Of a stretch of 64,000 nt of DNA, positions 12,959 through 23,302 are shown one piece after another. Both the position numbers and the translations under genes were made by a program. Below the pieces are notes generated by a model that saw nothing but the letters and a program-made list of their open reading frames with translations, ran no database searches and was not told the origin of the DNA. The DNA lies in NCBI GenBank assembly GCA_014607495.2, contig CP053161.1, positions 10,425,115 through 10,489,114 of the forward strand. Direction: 5' to 3'. This DNA is from Carposina sasakii. Taxonomy: Eukaryota > Arthropoda > Insecta > Lepidoptera > Carposinidae. How positions within the stretch are numbered: position 1 is the stretch's first letter; each line of letters begins with the position of its first letter.

Positions 12959-13119
12959 TTATACTAACCTAGCATACATATGGACATACAGATAACGGGA
13001 AGCGACTTTGTTTGATAGTATGTAGTCGTGATGTGTTCTGAAGCATAATCTACAAAACTGACAAGTTTCAATATCCGGTAGTATTTGCGTGAAAAACTAA
13101 GAAACAAACATAGAATTTC

Positions 13120-13252
13120 GTGGTATCCAGAACTGCAAATATTCTGCAACTACGTTTATCATAGCGGGACCAAATGTAAAATATCAGTGACAAGTTAGTT
13201 GCTAGCTCATCGCCTGAGAGTATGCCCCTGAATTCCTTAGTCAACTCTTACA
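13120..13252 (+). repeat. Family X copy, left part, split by a LINE
   Basis: Aligned to the copy at 57025-57236: 'ccagaactgca', 'tacgtttatcatagcggg', 'atatcagtgacaagttagttgctag', then 'gaattccttagtcaactcttac'. The match breaks at about 13252, where reverse-transcriptase sequence begins. The family resumes at 13885. Confidence 0.6.
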
Positions 13253-13875
13253 TATGACACTTGCCTATTGTTTGCACACAAAAATATAGAAGAGGCGCAA
13301 AAGAGACTACAGACAAACTATGATGCGTTGTATAAATGGGCGCACGATGTTGGGTTAGTCATCAACGAACAAAAAACTAAACTAATGCATATACATTCCC
13401 CATACCTAAGAGCCAAAATAACACCCAGGATCGTGGCCCACGAGCACCAATGTATGCACCAAAATAATACATGTACCGGCAAATGCAATAGCCTGGAATT
13501 GGTCAGTGAACATATGTATCTAGGTATGTTATTAGATAATAATTTCAACTGGGGGGCGCACACCGAACTCATATGCAAACGGCTAAGAGCGATAATGGGG
13601 AAATTAGCTATCTTAAGACATAAACTTCCCTATGAGATACTAAGACTGCTTTACCTATCTTTGACTCAGTAATAGGCAATGGGCTAAGTGGTAAATGGCA
13701 TACTCGCGACATGGGGCACTGGGCAATGCTTCAATAGAATAGAAAGTAAGTAGTATTAATAAGTACTTAGATATAAGTGGTGGGGGACAAGGGTCACGCA
13801 TAAACCACCCAGGGATTATGTGACCCTTCATTAAAATTGTAAAAGAATCTATATTATATAATAAATAAATAAAAA
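13245..13875 (+). pseudogene. Non-LTR retrotransposon RT fragment, 5'-truncated
   Basis: The plus frame from about 13245 to 13674 encodes the segment that follows the catalytic (Y/F)ADD motif of a LINE reverse transcriptase. Residues include LLFAHKN, YDALYKWAHDVGLVINEQKT (the palm/GL.IN..KT motif), YLGMLLDN..W..H (the conserved LG..LD block), then LRLLYLSL. The catalytic YADD itself is degraded or lost at the truncation. A stop follows SLTQ. A shifted frame then shows ILATWGTG...NRIE, matching the usual next block, so there is at least one frameshift. A 3' UTR and an AATAAATAAATAAA tail end near 13875. The element is CR1/Jockey-like; the clade is not certain. It lies inside a family X copy. 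Confidence 0.75.
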
Positions 13876-13884
13876 CAAAAACAA

Positions 13885-13925
13885 CATGCTCGGAAGTAGA
13901 TGTAGCATGATGTATTCTATAATAA
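13885..13925 (+). repeat. Family X copy, right part after LINE insertion
   Basis: 'tagatgtagcatgatgtattcta' corresponds to 'gagatgcagctgatgtattcta' of the copy at 57025-57236, which directly follows the segment where the left part stopped. The two parts are one copy split by the LINE. Confidence 0.5.
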
Positions 13926-14425
13926 ATAAGTGTTCAATAATCGCCATATTCATAATATTGGACCACAGTCCCAACGAACATTGACCATGACTGTCCATGA
14001 CTCCTCTTGATGGAAACAGCGAAGATCTGTGTAACATGCACTAACTTTGAATTGACAGCAAGTGTCAGAATGCCGTGAACTTCACACAAAAAATGACCAC
14101 ACTGCCTAAGTTTACCTCATAATGTTAAGCTTACTTAACGCGTTTCCGTTCTCAAAATCAGTCTTTCGGTGGTTAACATAGAGTGCATGCGATGTGATAA
14201 TTTATTTTGGTTTGCGTTATATATGTAAATTGATGTTGTAATAATGTTAGTGATAACGGAATATGTAGACAACATAAGCGTTTTAGAGTGAATGGAGTGT
14301 TAACTGTACTGAATCACAATGTTGCCAAATTTGATTTTTTTCGTATCTTGATTTTGTGACGTATCATGGTTTTCTCATATTTCAAAAAATATCAAACATA
14401 TACAACTATGATCTCAATCGAAATT
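13926..14425. other. AT-rich spacer, no gene seen
   Basis: Nothing recognised. The minus-strand frame at 13849-14037 overlaps the LINE tail and the family X fragment and is unsupported. Confidence 0.4.
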
Positions 14426-14482
14426 TAGCCATCCTGCAGTTCTGGTCACTCCATTTTAGGGAACACAGCTATGTATATATAT
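14426..14482 (-). repeat. Family X terminal fragment
   Basis: 'gccatcctgcagttctggtcactccattttagggaacacagct' matches the terminus of family X in the orientation of the copy at 24.65-24.97 kb. Only about 57 bp remain. Confidence 0.6.
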
Positions 14483-14511
14483 TTTTCATAATTTTAACTT
14501 CTCTATATTAC

Positions 14512-14775
14512 TACATACATATAATCACGCCTTTATCTCTTACGGGGTAGGCAGAGCACCAAGGTCCGATAGAACCACATGGTGCCACTTCTGACCAATT
14601 TTGAGGGTATAGATGGGATGTACAAGTTCGGTTAGTAGTGATAGTGGTCAACCCATCGCCTACAAAACACCAAGACCCTCTTGTCCCTGACTTGTACTGA
14701 CTAGTACAGTATGCCCGGAAAGAGAAGCAGCTGTAGTATTATACATTTTTTTTACTCCCAGAGCAGCACAGAAGA
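14512..14775 (+). repeat. Family L interspersed repeat, copy 2
   Basis: Nearly full-length copy, matching 8245-8502 throughout, from 'acatacatataatcacgcc' to 'gagcagcacagaaga'. A small duplication near 'cttgtactgactagtacag' distinguishes it. It is flanked on both sides by family X fragments (14426-14482 and 14805-14855). Confidence 0.75.
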
Positions 14776-14804
14776 TCTCTACATTAATTTCCTGGGCTGA
14801 TACG

Positions 14805-14855
14805 TGACTCCTTTATGATCCTGCATTTATGGAACACAACCGTGTGTTTATGTAC
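14805..14855 (-). repeat. Family X terminal fragment
   Basis: 'cctttatgatcctgcatttatggaacacaaccgtgtgt' is a diverged terminus of family X in the same orientation as the fragment at 14426. Confidence 0.45.
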
Positions 14856-14979
14856 CTATGTACCTATTTTAACTTCTAGTAACCATACACACCCAATTTT
14901 CTCAAATAAACCTATTAACTCCTAAATAGTAAGAAGAGAGCCCACTATTGCTATTCCGGCATAAATAAAATCTGAAGAC

Positions 14980-15009
14980 AACGCGAACAAAGTCGCGGGC
15001 AACAGCTAG
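14980..15009 (+). mobile_element. Helitron 3' end fragment
   Basis: 'acgcgaacaaagtcgcgggc' forms the 3' hairpin, followed by a CTAG terminus (15006-15009) and T. The upstream part is not clearly matched to the other copies. Confidence 0.6.
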
Positions 15010-15321
15010 TCTGAGCTTTTACCATCTCACTTATTTACCATAAATGTATGTCAAAAGCTGACACAGATTGACATAAAAATTTGCGGTTTACGCTCACTTA
15101 GCCCATTTTCATACGATTTGCAACGTAAATTAAATAATTTTCCAGCAGAGGGCTTTTTCATCACCATTGCATTTCAGTAATTTATTTCAGTAATAATTTG
15201 ATGTCCGCTATGGAATAAGTTGCAATGTCATCGTATACTTATTAGATTTATTTTGCTCGTCTCGTGTAACTTATAGCTATGGTATCGCGTTGTTTAGTAT
15301 CTTATACAATGAGATGTAATA

Positions 15322-15570
15322 CAGGGTTTAACAAAAAGGGTATGTTAAACGAAAAGCTATGTAAATAGCCCACTATAGAGAACCTATCTACTAAATTTGA
15401 GACTCGAAATCACATTTTTATTTTTTAAGATTGTATGATATTTAAAAATTCTCCATACTATCGGGAAAAATAAACATGTGATTTTGGTTCTCAAATTTTG
15501 TGGATAGGTTCTCTATAGTGGGCTATTTACATAGCTTTTCGCTTAACATACCCTTTTTTGTTACACCCTG
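15322..15570. mobile_element. TA-flanked inverted-repeat element (mariner-like MITE)
   Basis: A 249 bp element whose ends CAGGGT(T/G)TAAC are inverted copies. The arms (about 15322-15418 and 15473-15570) are ~97 bp long and differ at only a handful of positions. The TA dinucleotide flanks both sides (15320-15321 and 15571-15572), the target duplication of Tc1/mariner-type transposases. There is no coding capacity. Transcripts could fold into a long hairpin. A decayed relative lies at about 18262-18345. Confidence 0.85.
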
Positions 15571-15572
15571 TA

Positions 15573-16069
15573 TAACGCTAACTACAAAATCACCTTTATA
15601 ACAAACTAACGGACGCCCGCAACTTCGGCAGGGTACAGAATGTAGCCTACTCCTTCTCCATACTGCTAATTATTATGTATGCAAATTTTCAACAAAATTA
15701 TTTAAGTAAATAAAACGTGAAGAGGTAACAAACAAACTTCAGTACTTTCAGATTCATAATATTAGTTGGAATTCTACCTACCACAGACAAAACAAACGTA
15801 ATAATTTCATTTAACACATTTCCCAAACCGAATATATCCATTAGAACACCGCTCTCGAGAATATCAACATTTAATAAACAACAGCGCAATGCTTTTTATT
15901 TTACAACCTGAATGTACTCAAATTATTTTCAATGTAGTTATTCACACATCTTGCTATTAATATAGTAAATCTGTAACTCAAGTTTGTCTGTACATTAAAG
16001 ATAAGGCTGTAAAAAATATGAGGCCTTTTGAACTTTTGACAGGTAGTAGAAGCCATAACGACACTTTAA
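15573..16069. other. Spacer, no gene seen
   Basis: The frame at 15698-15889 (minus) is Val/Leu/Phe-rich without a recognisable domain. Confidence 0.4.
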
Positions 16070-16183
16070 AATTAATTTATTTTTGTATATCTGTATGTTT
16101 GTTCGCGCTTCACGCCAAAACTACTGGATAAAATTGAATGTAGTTTACATTATTTTATAGTTGGGGGTCTATCTTAAAAACTG

Positions 16184-16240
<57 letters not shown>

Positions 16241-16297
16241 TCATCTCAATAAAACACTTTTGTAGACCGCACGAACAGAGTCGCGGGCGTCCACTAG
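16070..16297 (+). mobile_element. Helitron-like element carrying a (TA)n microsatellite
   Basis: The right end is 'accgcacgaacagagtcgcgggcgtccactag', with hairpin and CTAG terminus (16294-16297). The interior has 'tatctgtatgtttgttcgcgc', as in related copies, and is interrupted by a (TA)n run. The left end is approximate. Confidence 0.65.
16190..16237. repeat. (TA)n microsatellite
   Basis: An uninterrupted run of about 24 TA units inside the Helitron-like element. Confidence 0.95.
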
Positions 16298-18261
16298 ATT
16301 TAGATAAGTGTACTTACGCTTCCAGAGTTATAGGGATTTGGGTTTCAAGGAGAAATTCGAAATGGAAAATTATTTCATTCAATTCCAAGGTTATTTTATC
16401 TTATTGTTTTATTTGTTTTCAAGTTAATGGTAAACTATGTTATATATTGTAGTCACAGTAAGCTCCTTAGAATGATGATGTTTCAAAAAATTAAATAATG
16501 CGGTAGATCGTTATATTTATAGCATTGAAATATTACGAACGTAAAATATAATAATGTTGTTGTGATCACATATTTATCGAAAATTAAGTTTTATTGTTGT
16601 TCTCATGCTGCGAATATGACTATAAATGTATTTAAATGAATAAGCCAGTTATGAAAATTATAGCATTCCTCTAATCCTGGCACGTTTGACTAATCTTTCA
16701 CAGCACGATATAATAATATTAAATATTCAGTTCAATATTGATAATATTGAACTTAATTTTTTTATTAATATTTTTTTGTCTTGAATAAGCTGGTTTTACT
16801 ATTGACATACTATATGGAAACTAAATCATATAATAATTAGTCTTTTGCAGGTAAGACTTTTTCAAATTGATGCAATTTCAGACCATAAACTAAGAAACTT
16901 CTAAAGTTACATTCTTAGAGTGTTTATGAGAGTTCAGTTTACAAAAAAATATTCAATCCATTTTGTCAAATCTTTCTGTGATTAGTCAAAACAAAGCTGC
17001 TTAAAAAAATTTGTTAACTTATGTGTTGAGAAAAACTGAATCAAAAGATTGAGAATCTCTGGCATCGACGATCAAATAAGTCTACAAATCGGCCACAAAC
17101 TTTATAGAAGCTATTTCGATCATTGACAAAACGACGACAACACCGCTTGCTGACACATTTGTAACTACCAAGGTGTTAAATTCCTCATTTACAGCCACAA
17201 TTTTATATCTACTCATAAAGTTTGCAATTTATCATACATTTAAGACCATATAAGTATAAACAGCCTATTCATCCTTCCTATTAAGCTAGTAAAAGTGTAC
17301 TATCATAATAACAACGAATTTATGGATGCCAAAGTTTAAGCAGTTTTATTAGATTATATCAATACCGATTAGGAGTTTAAAAATAATAAAATTTAGACTA
17401 TAAAATTAAATACAGGATCCGAGTTAGATGTAATACGTGGTTCGTGTAAACCACTTATGGATTAGTGATTTCTTAAAAATTATCGATGTGCCTCTGTTTA
17501 TTTCTTATACAACTTTATCTTTACACCCAATATTTGTTATACAGTCGAATTTATCATATTGAACCTTAACAATGATTTATTTAGAACTAAAATAAACCTA
17601 AAGTACGTGTATTCTATTTTTATCGGCAAAATAAAGGTTGCGGTCTACGATTATAAAATTATATGGGTGCGTATGTTTGGAAACATCCATGGTCAGGCTT
17701 TTATACGAAGGCCCTTTGGGTCATAATCGTATAATTTTAATGACCTTATTAGTTTAGCTTTCATAACATGTGAACAGGGGTAGAATGTTTTATTGGTCAT
17801 ATAAAGTAAGCATTGTTAGTGCCTACCTTTTGCTTGCGTCTACAGATTTTTTATTTCCCAAAAGTAAGTACAGGCTATTATTCTGTATAGCTATCTAATG
17901 GCAACTAAAAGCTTCTTTTTGATGTACTATTTTCTCTTTGGGATAAAGATTTGTCTTCTTTTTATGTTTCAGTAAAATAATTTTTACGTCGCTTGTTTAC
18001 CTTGCCTTTTTAAATACGAGTACCTTTAGAAATAAAAGCCTATTTAAAATTCTTTATCTTTTAAAAGTGTTTTAAACCTGTTGTATTTTAAAACCTAAAC
18101 TTAAAGGAAGTAAATTCATGATTTCGCATAATTGTCCTGAATGAATTAAATTTCAATACTTGTATTAATTTTATATTTCTCATCTATTGTAAAATATCTT
18201 AAGAATTTACATGTTGATTTGTATACGGCTAAATTTGCTAAGCAAAATGCTATGAAAATAA
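16298..18261. other. AT-rich stretch, no gene seen
   Basis: No ORF above chance, no RNA gene and no recognised repeat in nearly 2 kb. Confidence 0.4.
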
Positions 18262-18345
18262 TCCACTTTTAAGAAGTTATCCCTAAAGACTTGAAATCAC
18301 ATGTTTATTTGTTAGATACATGTGGATAAGTTCCCTATGGGCTTT
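18262..18345. repeat. Decayed copy of the 15.3 kb TA-flanked element
   Basis: 'gaaatcacatgtttatttg...tgtggataagttccctatgggc' corresponds to the inner part of the right arm of the element at 15322-15570 ('atcacatgtttattttt' and 'tgtggataggttctctatagtgggc'). Neither terminus is recognisable. Confidence 0.4.
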
Positions 18346-18904
18346 GTTCATCAAAATCTGATTGAAAACCTACGAACCCAAAAGTTTTATTGATGTCTCC
18401 ATAGAAATCGTCTAAACTAATAAAACAGATAAAAGTCCTGCAGAGGAGAGATTAATTTAATCCTTTGATTTCTCGCGCAATTAACCAGTTGATATACTAC
18501 AAATCGAAAAACGTACGTTCGATACTCACGGGAGACATTTCGCTGACCGTTCGTATTGTATAGATAGTTTCTTTTTCTACTAGCTACTAAAGAATGTGAG
18601 TGTTTAGAAGACCTTTATATTGCTACATGAGACTCGATATTAACTAACTCTATAGTTATAATTATAGTATCGTTTATCTTCGTATGTAAGAACCTACAAC
18701 TTGTTCAGTCGCTGTATATTTCATATACCTATACAATGTGGTTGATTCCTGACCATCACACTTAAATATAAACTATAAATTTAATGTCAATCTATCTCTT
18801 CATTCTCAATGTAAGACAGAAACTTAATGGGTAAGACAGAAAGTGATGGCAAAAGAAGTTTTATTTAAGTGTGGTTAGAATCAACTGCCAAATATATTGC
18901 CAGA
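18346..18904. other. AT-rich spacer, no gene seen
   Basis: Nothing recognised apart from a short direct duplication of 'gtaagacagaaa' near 18812-18841. Confidence 0.4.
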
Positions 18905-18977
18905 GCTGCAGCCTCACCTAGGAGATCCTTTAGCCACGTTTAGTATAGCGAGTCCTGAAGAAAAGATCAGTCACTGT
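18905..18977 (+). repeat. Family X internal fragment
   Basis: 'gcagcctcac..aggagatc', 'agccacgtttagtatagcgag' and 'aaagatcagtcac' match the middle of family X in the orientation of the 57.0 kb copy. Confidence 0.5.
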
Positions 18978-19340
18978 AAGTATCTTGTTTTAAATAAAAA
19001 AATTGAACCGAGAAATTTGTTAGATTGTTATAATGAGAGTTTGTTGTAATGGTTAAAATAAGTATTGATATAAAGAGGAGGTAAATGGAATAAGTAACAA
19101 AAGTCTACAAAGTCTATTTTAGGGACTGTTCCCAGGGGTCGATCAAATGACGTTTTTGACGGCTCCGGAGAGAGGGGAGGGGGAACGGTTTATTTTGACT
19201 GACAGCACCAATTAATGCCCGACGCGGCGGTGTCGCCTTACAAAGAACCGATAACTTAACTATAATGGACTATTAATATTAAACTGATATTAAAAATTAT
19301 GGTTTTTTGCCATCGTGGGAGTTAACACTCTATGTTTTAG
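18978..19340. other. Spacer with a GC-richer block
   Basis: The 19125-19245 block ('gacggctccggagagagggga', 'gcccgacgcggcggtgtcgcc') stands out in composition. No frame or repeat identity could be assigned. Confidence 0.3.
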
Positions 19341-19535
19341 ATACATCATCTTACTGCCATTTTCCCATTTATTGGGGTTGGCGCTATATGTATTATTCTT
19401 CCATTCATACCTATTATAGGTACGTCATACGTCACAGTCCATCTAACACTTCTTAGGTCTACCTCTTCCTTTATATACATCCACATTCATGCGCGATGCC
19501 TATTATCCCGTTGCCTTATATGCCAGTTCCAAGAC
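19341..19535. repeat. Probable interspersed repeat, pyrimidine-rich
   Basis: 'tgccattttcccatttattggggttggcgc', followed by 'ttcttccattcat', 'cacagtccatctaacacttcttaggtctacctcttcct' and 'gttgccttatatgcc...ttccaagac', resembles a repeat that I recall as common in insect genomes. There is no second copy in this window, so this rests on recognition alone. Confidence 0.4.
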
Positions 19536-20650
19536 AAACAGTTAATTGAATCAGTAAGGATAGAATTAAAATTCTGTTCCAAATATATTTTTTGATTGCG
19601 AATAGGAATACTATTTTGATAATATTTGTTTTGTCATCAATAAAGTTCTACGAGTATGTTTTGACGCCATTAGTGGTTTTCCGTTCCACATATTTTGACA
19701 AGTGACGAATAGACGGCAGTAAAATTCCAAATGATTTAATCCGAACAGCTGTATTTAACTAACACTATAAAAAAAGTCAAAACTCATCTCGTAATTTAAT
19801 TATTGAAAACATAATTTAAAATGGAGCAAAACTTAAGATAGCACAACACCTTCGCTATAAAAAATAATATGTGTATCTAGTCCTCAAATTTTTTATAAAA
19901 GTTTGTCACTCTGTATGCACTATTAAACGTAATTAAAACTATAACACAATACCATTTAACTACCGATCAAGAAACAAAGAGTCGCTAACTGCTAAAATAT
20001 AAATCAAAATCGTGTGTTGCGTGATTTTGTTTCAGTCACGCAATCAGTTTTGTTTTTTATTTACTCAGAGAGGAATTTTAGTTTAGGAAAACTTTTCTGA
20101 AATATATTTTTTACAAATAATTTGAGAATTAAAATATGTTTTTTTTTGTGTGGACAGATGAATGTTCATATAACATTTTGTTCTAGGCTATTTTCATTTC
20201 ATTTTGTTAAGCACCTTCTGTTAGTGTATAGTTAGAACTATATAGAACACTTCACATTCTCTTCAAATATATTCGCTAAAACAGTTAGTTTAGTTTTAAA
20301 TTTAGATAAAGGAATTCGAGAAATTCGGTGAAATGTAGTTTACTTTCTGCTGAGGTAAGCCGCGGCGACCGAACGTTGTATTTCACGTAGTGTGGAAATT
20401 GTATAGACGGGCGTATTTTAATGGTCATGAATTATTTTCAGAGGAATTTATGATTATTTGCTATGATTGAATAATATTGGTACCTAAACCCTAGTTATTT
20501 ACCCTCTAATAGTCGGAATTACTTAGTGACGTTTTTCACACAATACGATGTCTCATTCCGTTTATACAAAAAAGTGAAACGCCATGTAAGTATAATCCGC
20601 GGAAAAAGTGAATACTAAAATAAATAGTATCTACTTTAGTATATTACCTA
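19536..20650. other. AT-rich stretch, no gene seen
   Basis: Nothing recognised in 1.1 kb. Confidence 0.4.
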
Positions 20651-20930
20651 TATGATAATCATCATCATCATCATCAGCCTATTGCAGTCCACTGCTGAAC
20701 GTAGGCCTCCCCCGGGGCACGCCACAAGATTGCCATGGTGGGGCAAATGCCCATAGTCACTACGTTGGGCAGGCGGGTTGGTGACCGCAGTTTGTTTTTT
20801 GGACAATGTTGTCAACACGGGAGGCTCTGCTGCCCACCTTCCGGAAACCCTTAATCACCTCGTACGACCCCACGGGCAGACATGGGGTGGTACGAATTCG
20901 GCACCACGCGGCCATATATGATAAATATAG
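20651..20930 (-). mobile_element. RTE-type LINE 3' end (subfamily A), inverted
   Basis: On the minus strand this ~280 bp fragment ends in codons for GEAYVQQWTAIG, a stop, and an (ATG)n tail (plus strand (ATC)n at 20655-20675). It shares 'gcggtcaccaacccgcctgcc' with 1425-1600. It is the longest subfamily A copy in the window and extends upstream to 'gccgcgtggtgccgaattcg'. It is 5'-truncated and not translatable throughout. Confidence 0.8.
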
Positions 20931-21180
20931 AATCAATAATTCAAAATGTATGTGTAGATAAAAATATCCATCTTTTTAGAAAATTTGTTTCGAAAAGAAT
21001 AATTATCACGATATAATAAATATAAGACTTTAATGTATAAATTAATTATTTTGCAGACCACATACTATTCTGCATTCTACATTGTATTCCTACACCATGC
21101 GCTAAACCTTCTAATTACTCTGATTTAGGTTCTTCTTTTTCACATTTGACTAAATAAATTGAGCGAATGACTAGATAGAA

Positions 21181-21416
21181 TCCCAACTAATATTATAAAT
21201 GCGAAAGTAACTCTGTCTGTCTGTCTGTTACGCTTTCCCGCTTAAACCTCGCAACCGATTTTGATGAAATTTGGTACAGACAATCTTTAGACCCTGAGAC
21301 AGAACATAGGCTACTTTTTATTTCGAAAAAATATCATATAAATATTTTAATCGGGTTTATATCAACATTTTGTTTTTTTTGCAGTCCACGCGGACGGAGT
21401 CGCGGGCGTCCACTAG
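21181..21416 (+). mobile_element. Non-autonomous Helitron, intact ends
   Basis: A 236 bp element that begins TCCCAACTAATATTATAAATG and ends CTAG. It is preceded by A and followed by T, as expected of insertion between A and T without target duplication. The 3' hairpin is formed by 'cgcggacggagtcgcg' just before the end. A (CTGT)n run lies near the left end. It encodes nothing. It is the reference copy used here for the family. Confidence 0.9.
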
Positions 21417-22357
21417 TACTACATAAATCCTATAATCCGAATAAAATTTACGCAAATTTAATGGCTCGTCTGCTCACCCTAGCCGCAAGTGGGCCAAACT
21501 CTAGAACAGATTAAAACTTGTGATGAATCGCTATTTTCGTTTCCCGCACTCCAACTTCTGGAATGTACTTTATGTGTGAAAATGTAAATACGCATAACTA
21601 ACCGAAATCACGTTCGCATCTTTTGACAGTGTTATACGAAGGATTTTGATAAGTTTTACAAGTTAGACTCAATTGATTGGCACATTATACATATGTGCAT
21701 TTTCATTTGTTTTCATATGAACTAAGAGACAGACATGTGTGATAATCAGGAGTAGGTAACAGAAAGGGACTCCATTGACCCCTCAATGGAGATTTGAACT
21801 TCCGAATAGTGACGCCTGATACAATAAAATATTTACAGAATGGGACGTTTAGGGATATGATTTAATTAAACATGAGTAAATCAAGTGAGCTTTATTGCCA
21901 CACTCGTTTAATTTTCAATACATACATTAGTTACTTTTGCCACTTTAACTTTTTTTTCAATTACACTGCAGATTTAGTATTGATTATTGTCATTTTTACA
22001 CATAATATGATCCTAATTAACAAATCCTAATAACAACAATAATTAAATTAATCATTTCTTACTGAAGCTGATAGTAATATTCGAATAAAAAATATAATTT
22101 CAGCTAACACCAATACACGCTAAAACACATAAACACGTGACATGATCCTCATTTCATCAAATTTTCTAAGCAAAATCTCAGCCCTTCATGAAAGATCTCC
22201 TTAATTCTTGCGTTTGCTTGCACAGGATTGGCTAATATTTACCAAGGAGCTCACAAGGGCTTATCTACGTGTTTTTACAGGCTAATGTGGGAAAGCTATT
22301 ATGATTGACGCTGTTGTATATAATGAAATATTTACTTGAAATTTTTAAAAGGGATTA
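21417..22357. other. Spacer, one short repeat at 21775-21830
   Basis: No gene. The segment 21775-21830 matches, inverted, the segment 53063-53105 ('tatcaggcgt.actattcggaagtt'). The rest is AT-rich. Confidence 0.4.
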
Positions 22358-22359
22358 TA

Positions 22360-22758
22360 CAGGGTGTAAAAAGACAACGATGTTTTTTTAATACCTCGTA
22401 TTCTTTGTATGGTTACGATCATTTTCTTCTATGGATCCAACCCTGGGAAACGACAAAAATATTATGAAAAAATCTGTCATTTTATTACAAGCAATGTATT
22501 CGTTTGATGCGCAAAGTACAAATGTACCTACAAAATTAACATTATAACATACTAACATGGTATCTTTGAAAAAAAAAAAATGTCTGTTAACCGATTTCAG
22601 ATGGATTGTAAAAAAAAAAAGATAATATTAATGTTAATTTGGACTTCAATATCTTGGAAACCACTGGTTTCCCAGGGTTGCTTCCATAGAAAAAAATGAT
22701 CGTAACTTTACAAAAAATACGAGGTATTAAAAGACAAAAGTTGTCTTTTTACACCCGG
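22360..22758. mobile_element. TA-flanked inverted-repeat element with ~95 bp arms
   Basis: A 399 bp element flanked by TA on both sides (22358-22359 and 22759-22760). The left end starts CAGGGTGTAAAAAGACAAC and the right end ends in ACACCCGG (one change from the expected CCTG). The arms (about 22360-22452 and 22665-22758) share 'aatacctcgtatt', 'ttacgatcatttt', 'ttctatgga' and 'aaccctgggaaa'. There is no ORF. It is Tc1/mariner-like by its target site. It abuts a family X fragment at its right side. Confidence 0.8.
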
Positions 22759-22760
22759 TA

Positions 22761-22832
22761 TGCTAAGCGTGGCGGTAGGATGTCCTACGCGATTCTGCAT
22801 TTTAAGAAACACAGCTAGGTGTATATGTATGT
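22761..22832 (-). repeat. Family X terminal fragment
   Basis: 'tgctaagcgtggcggtaggat', 'gattctgcattttaagaaacacagct.ggtgtatatgtatg' follows the family X order seen at 24.9 kb. The neighbouring TA-flanked element ends exactly where this match begins, at 'TATGCTAA', so the element appears to have landed in a family X copy. Confidence 0.5.
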
Positions 22833-23049
22833 CTTAAAGAGATTCATTAAACTGAAAACTCTTTACTAGGTAATCATGATTTAGATGTAGGGGATAAAGT
22901 AACTACCTACTTTGGAAAAATTTGTATATCTGTTTGTTTTATATAATGAAATGGCCAAAAGTATATTTCGGATTGTAGTAGCTCGATCAAGAATAAGATT
23001 CGTAGTTATACATGATGTATATAATGAATTTAATGTTTTAACAGATTGA
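22833..23049. other. Spacer, no gene seen
   Basis: Short AT-rich spacer. Confidence 0.35.
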
Positions 23050-23302
23050 ATGTTTGTAATTTGACAGATTTTAATGTTGCAAAATTGTCACTTAGCTCGT
23101 GCCTAGGAAAGAACGTAAAACCGTTGGTCCTGCGCACTGATCTCTCTCCGGTCGTGTCGGCTTCCGTCCCATCGGACTCTGACAGTAACGAAATAGAGAG
23201 TGCATCTGTGTTTGCGCACACACTTGTGCACTATAATATCTCCTGCGTACCTGGCCAATCTCCATAGAGATTGGTCGCCTTGGCCGAAATATGGTCGGAG
23301 AT
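23050..23302 (+). mobile_element. tRNA-derived SINE body, head missing
   Basis: About 250 bp matching the reverse complement of 28464-28715: 'cagattttaatgttgcaaaattgtcacttagctcgtgcct', then 'gatctctctccggtcgtgtcggcttcc', 'gagtgcatctgtgtttgcgcaca', 'aatctccatagagattggtcgcc' and 'tatggtcggagat' (each a separate shared block). The frames found here on both strands (23030-23221, 23046-23267) are products of the repeat and not genes. The tRNA-like head seen in the other copy is absent. Confidence 0.7.

Noticed and set aside
16190..16237. (TA)n run as an origin or regulatory element
   Set aside because: A simple microsatellite inside a Helitron-like repeat explains it.
23046..23267. 73-codon plus-strand frame with a similar peptide encoded at 28.5 kb
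   Set aside because: The peptide similarity arises because both are copies of one SINE body. The tRNA-like head of the second copy shows that it is not a protein family.
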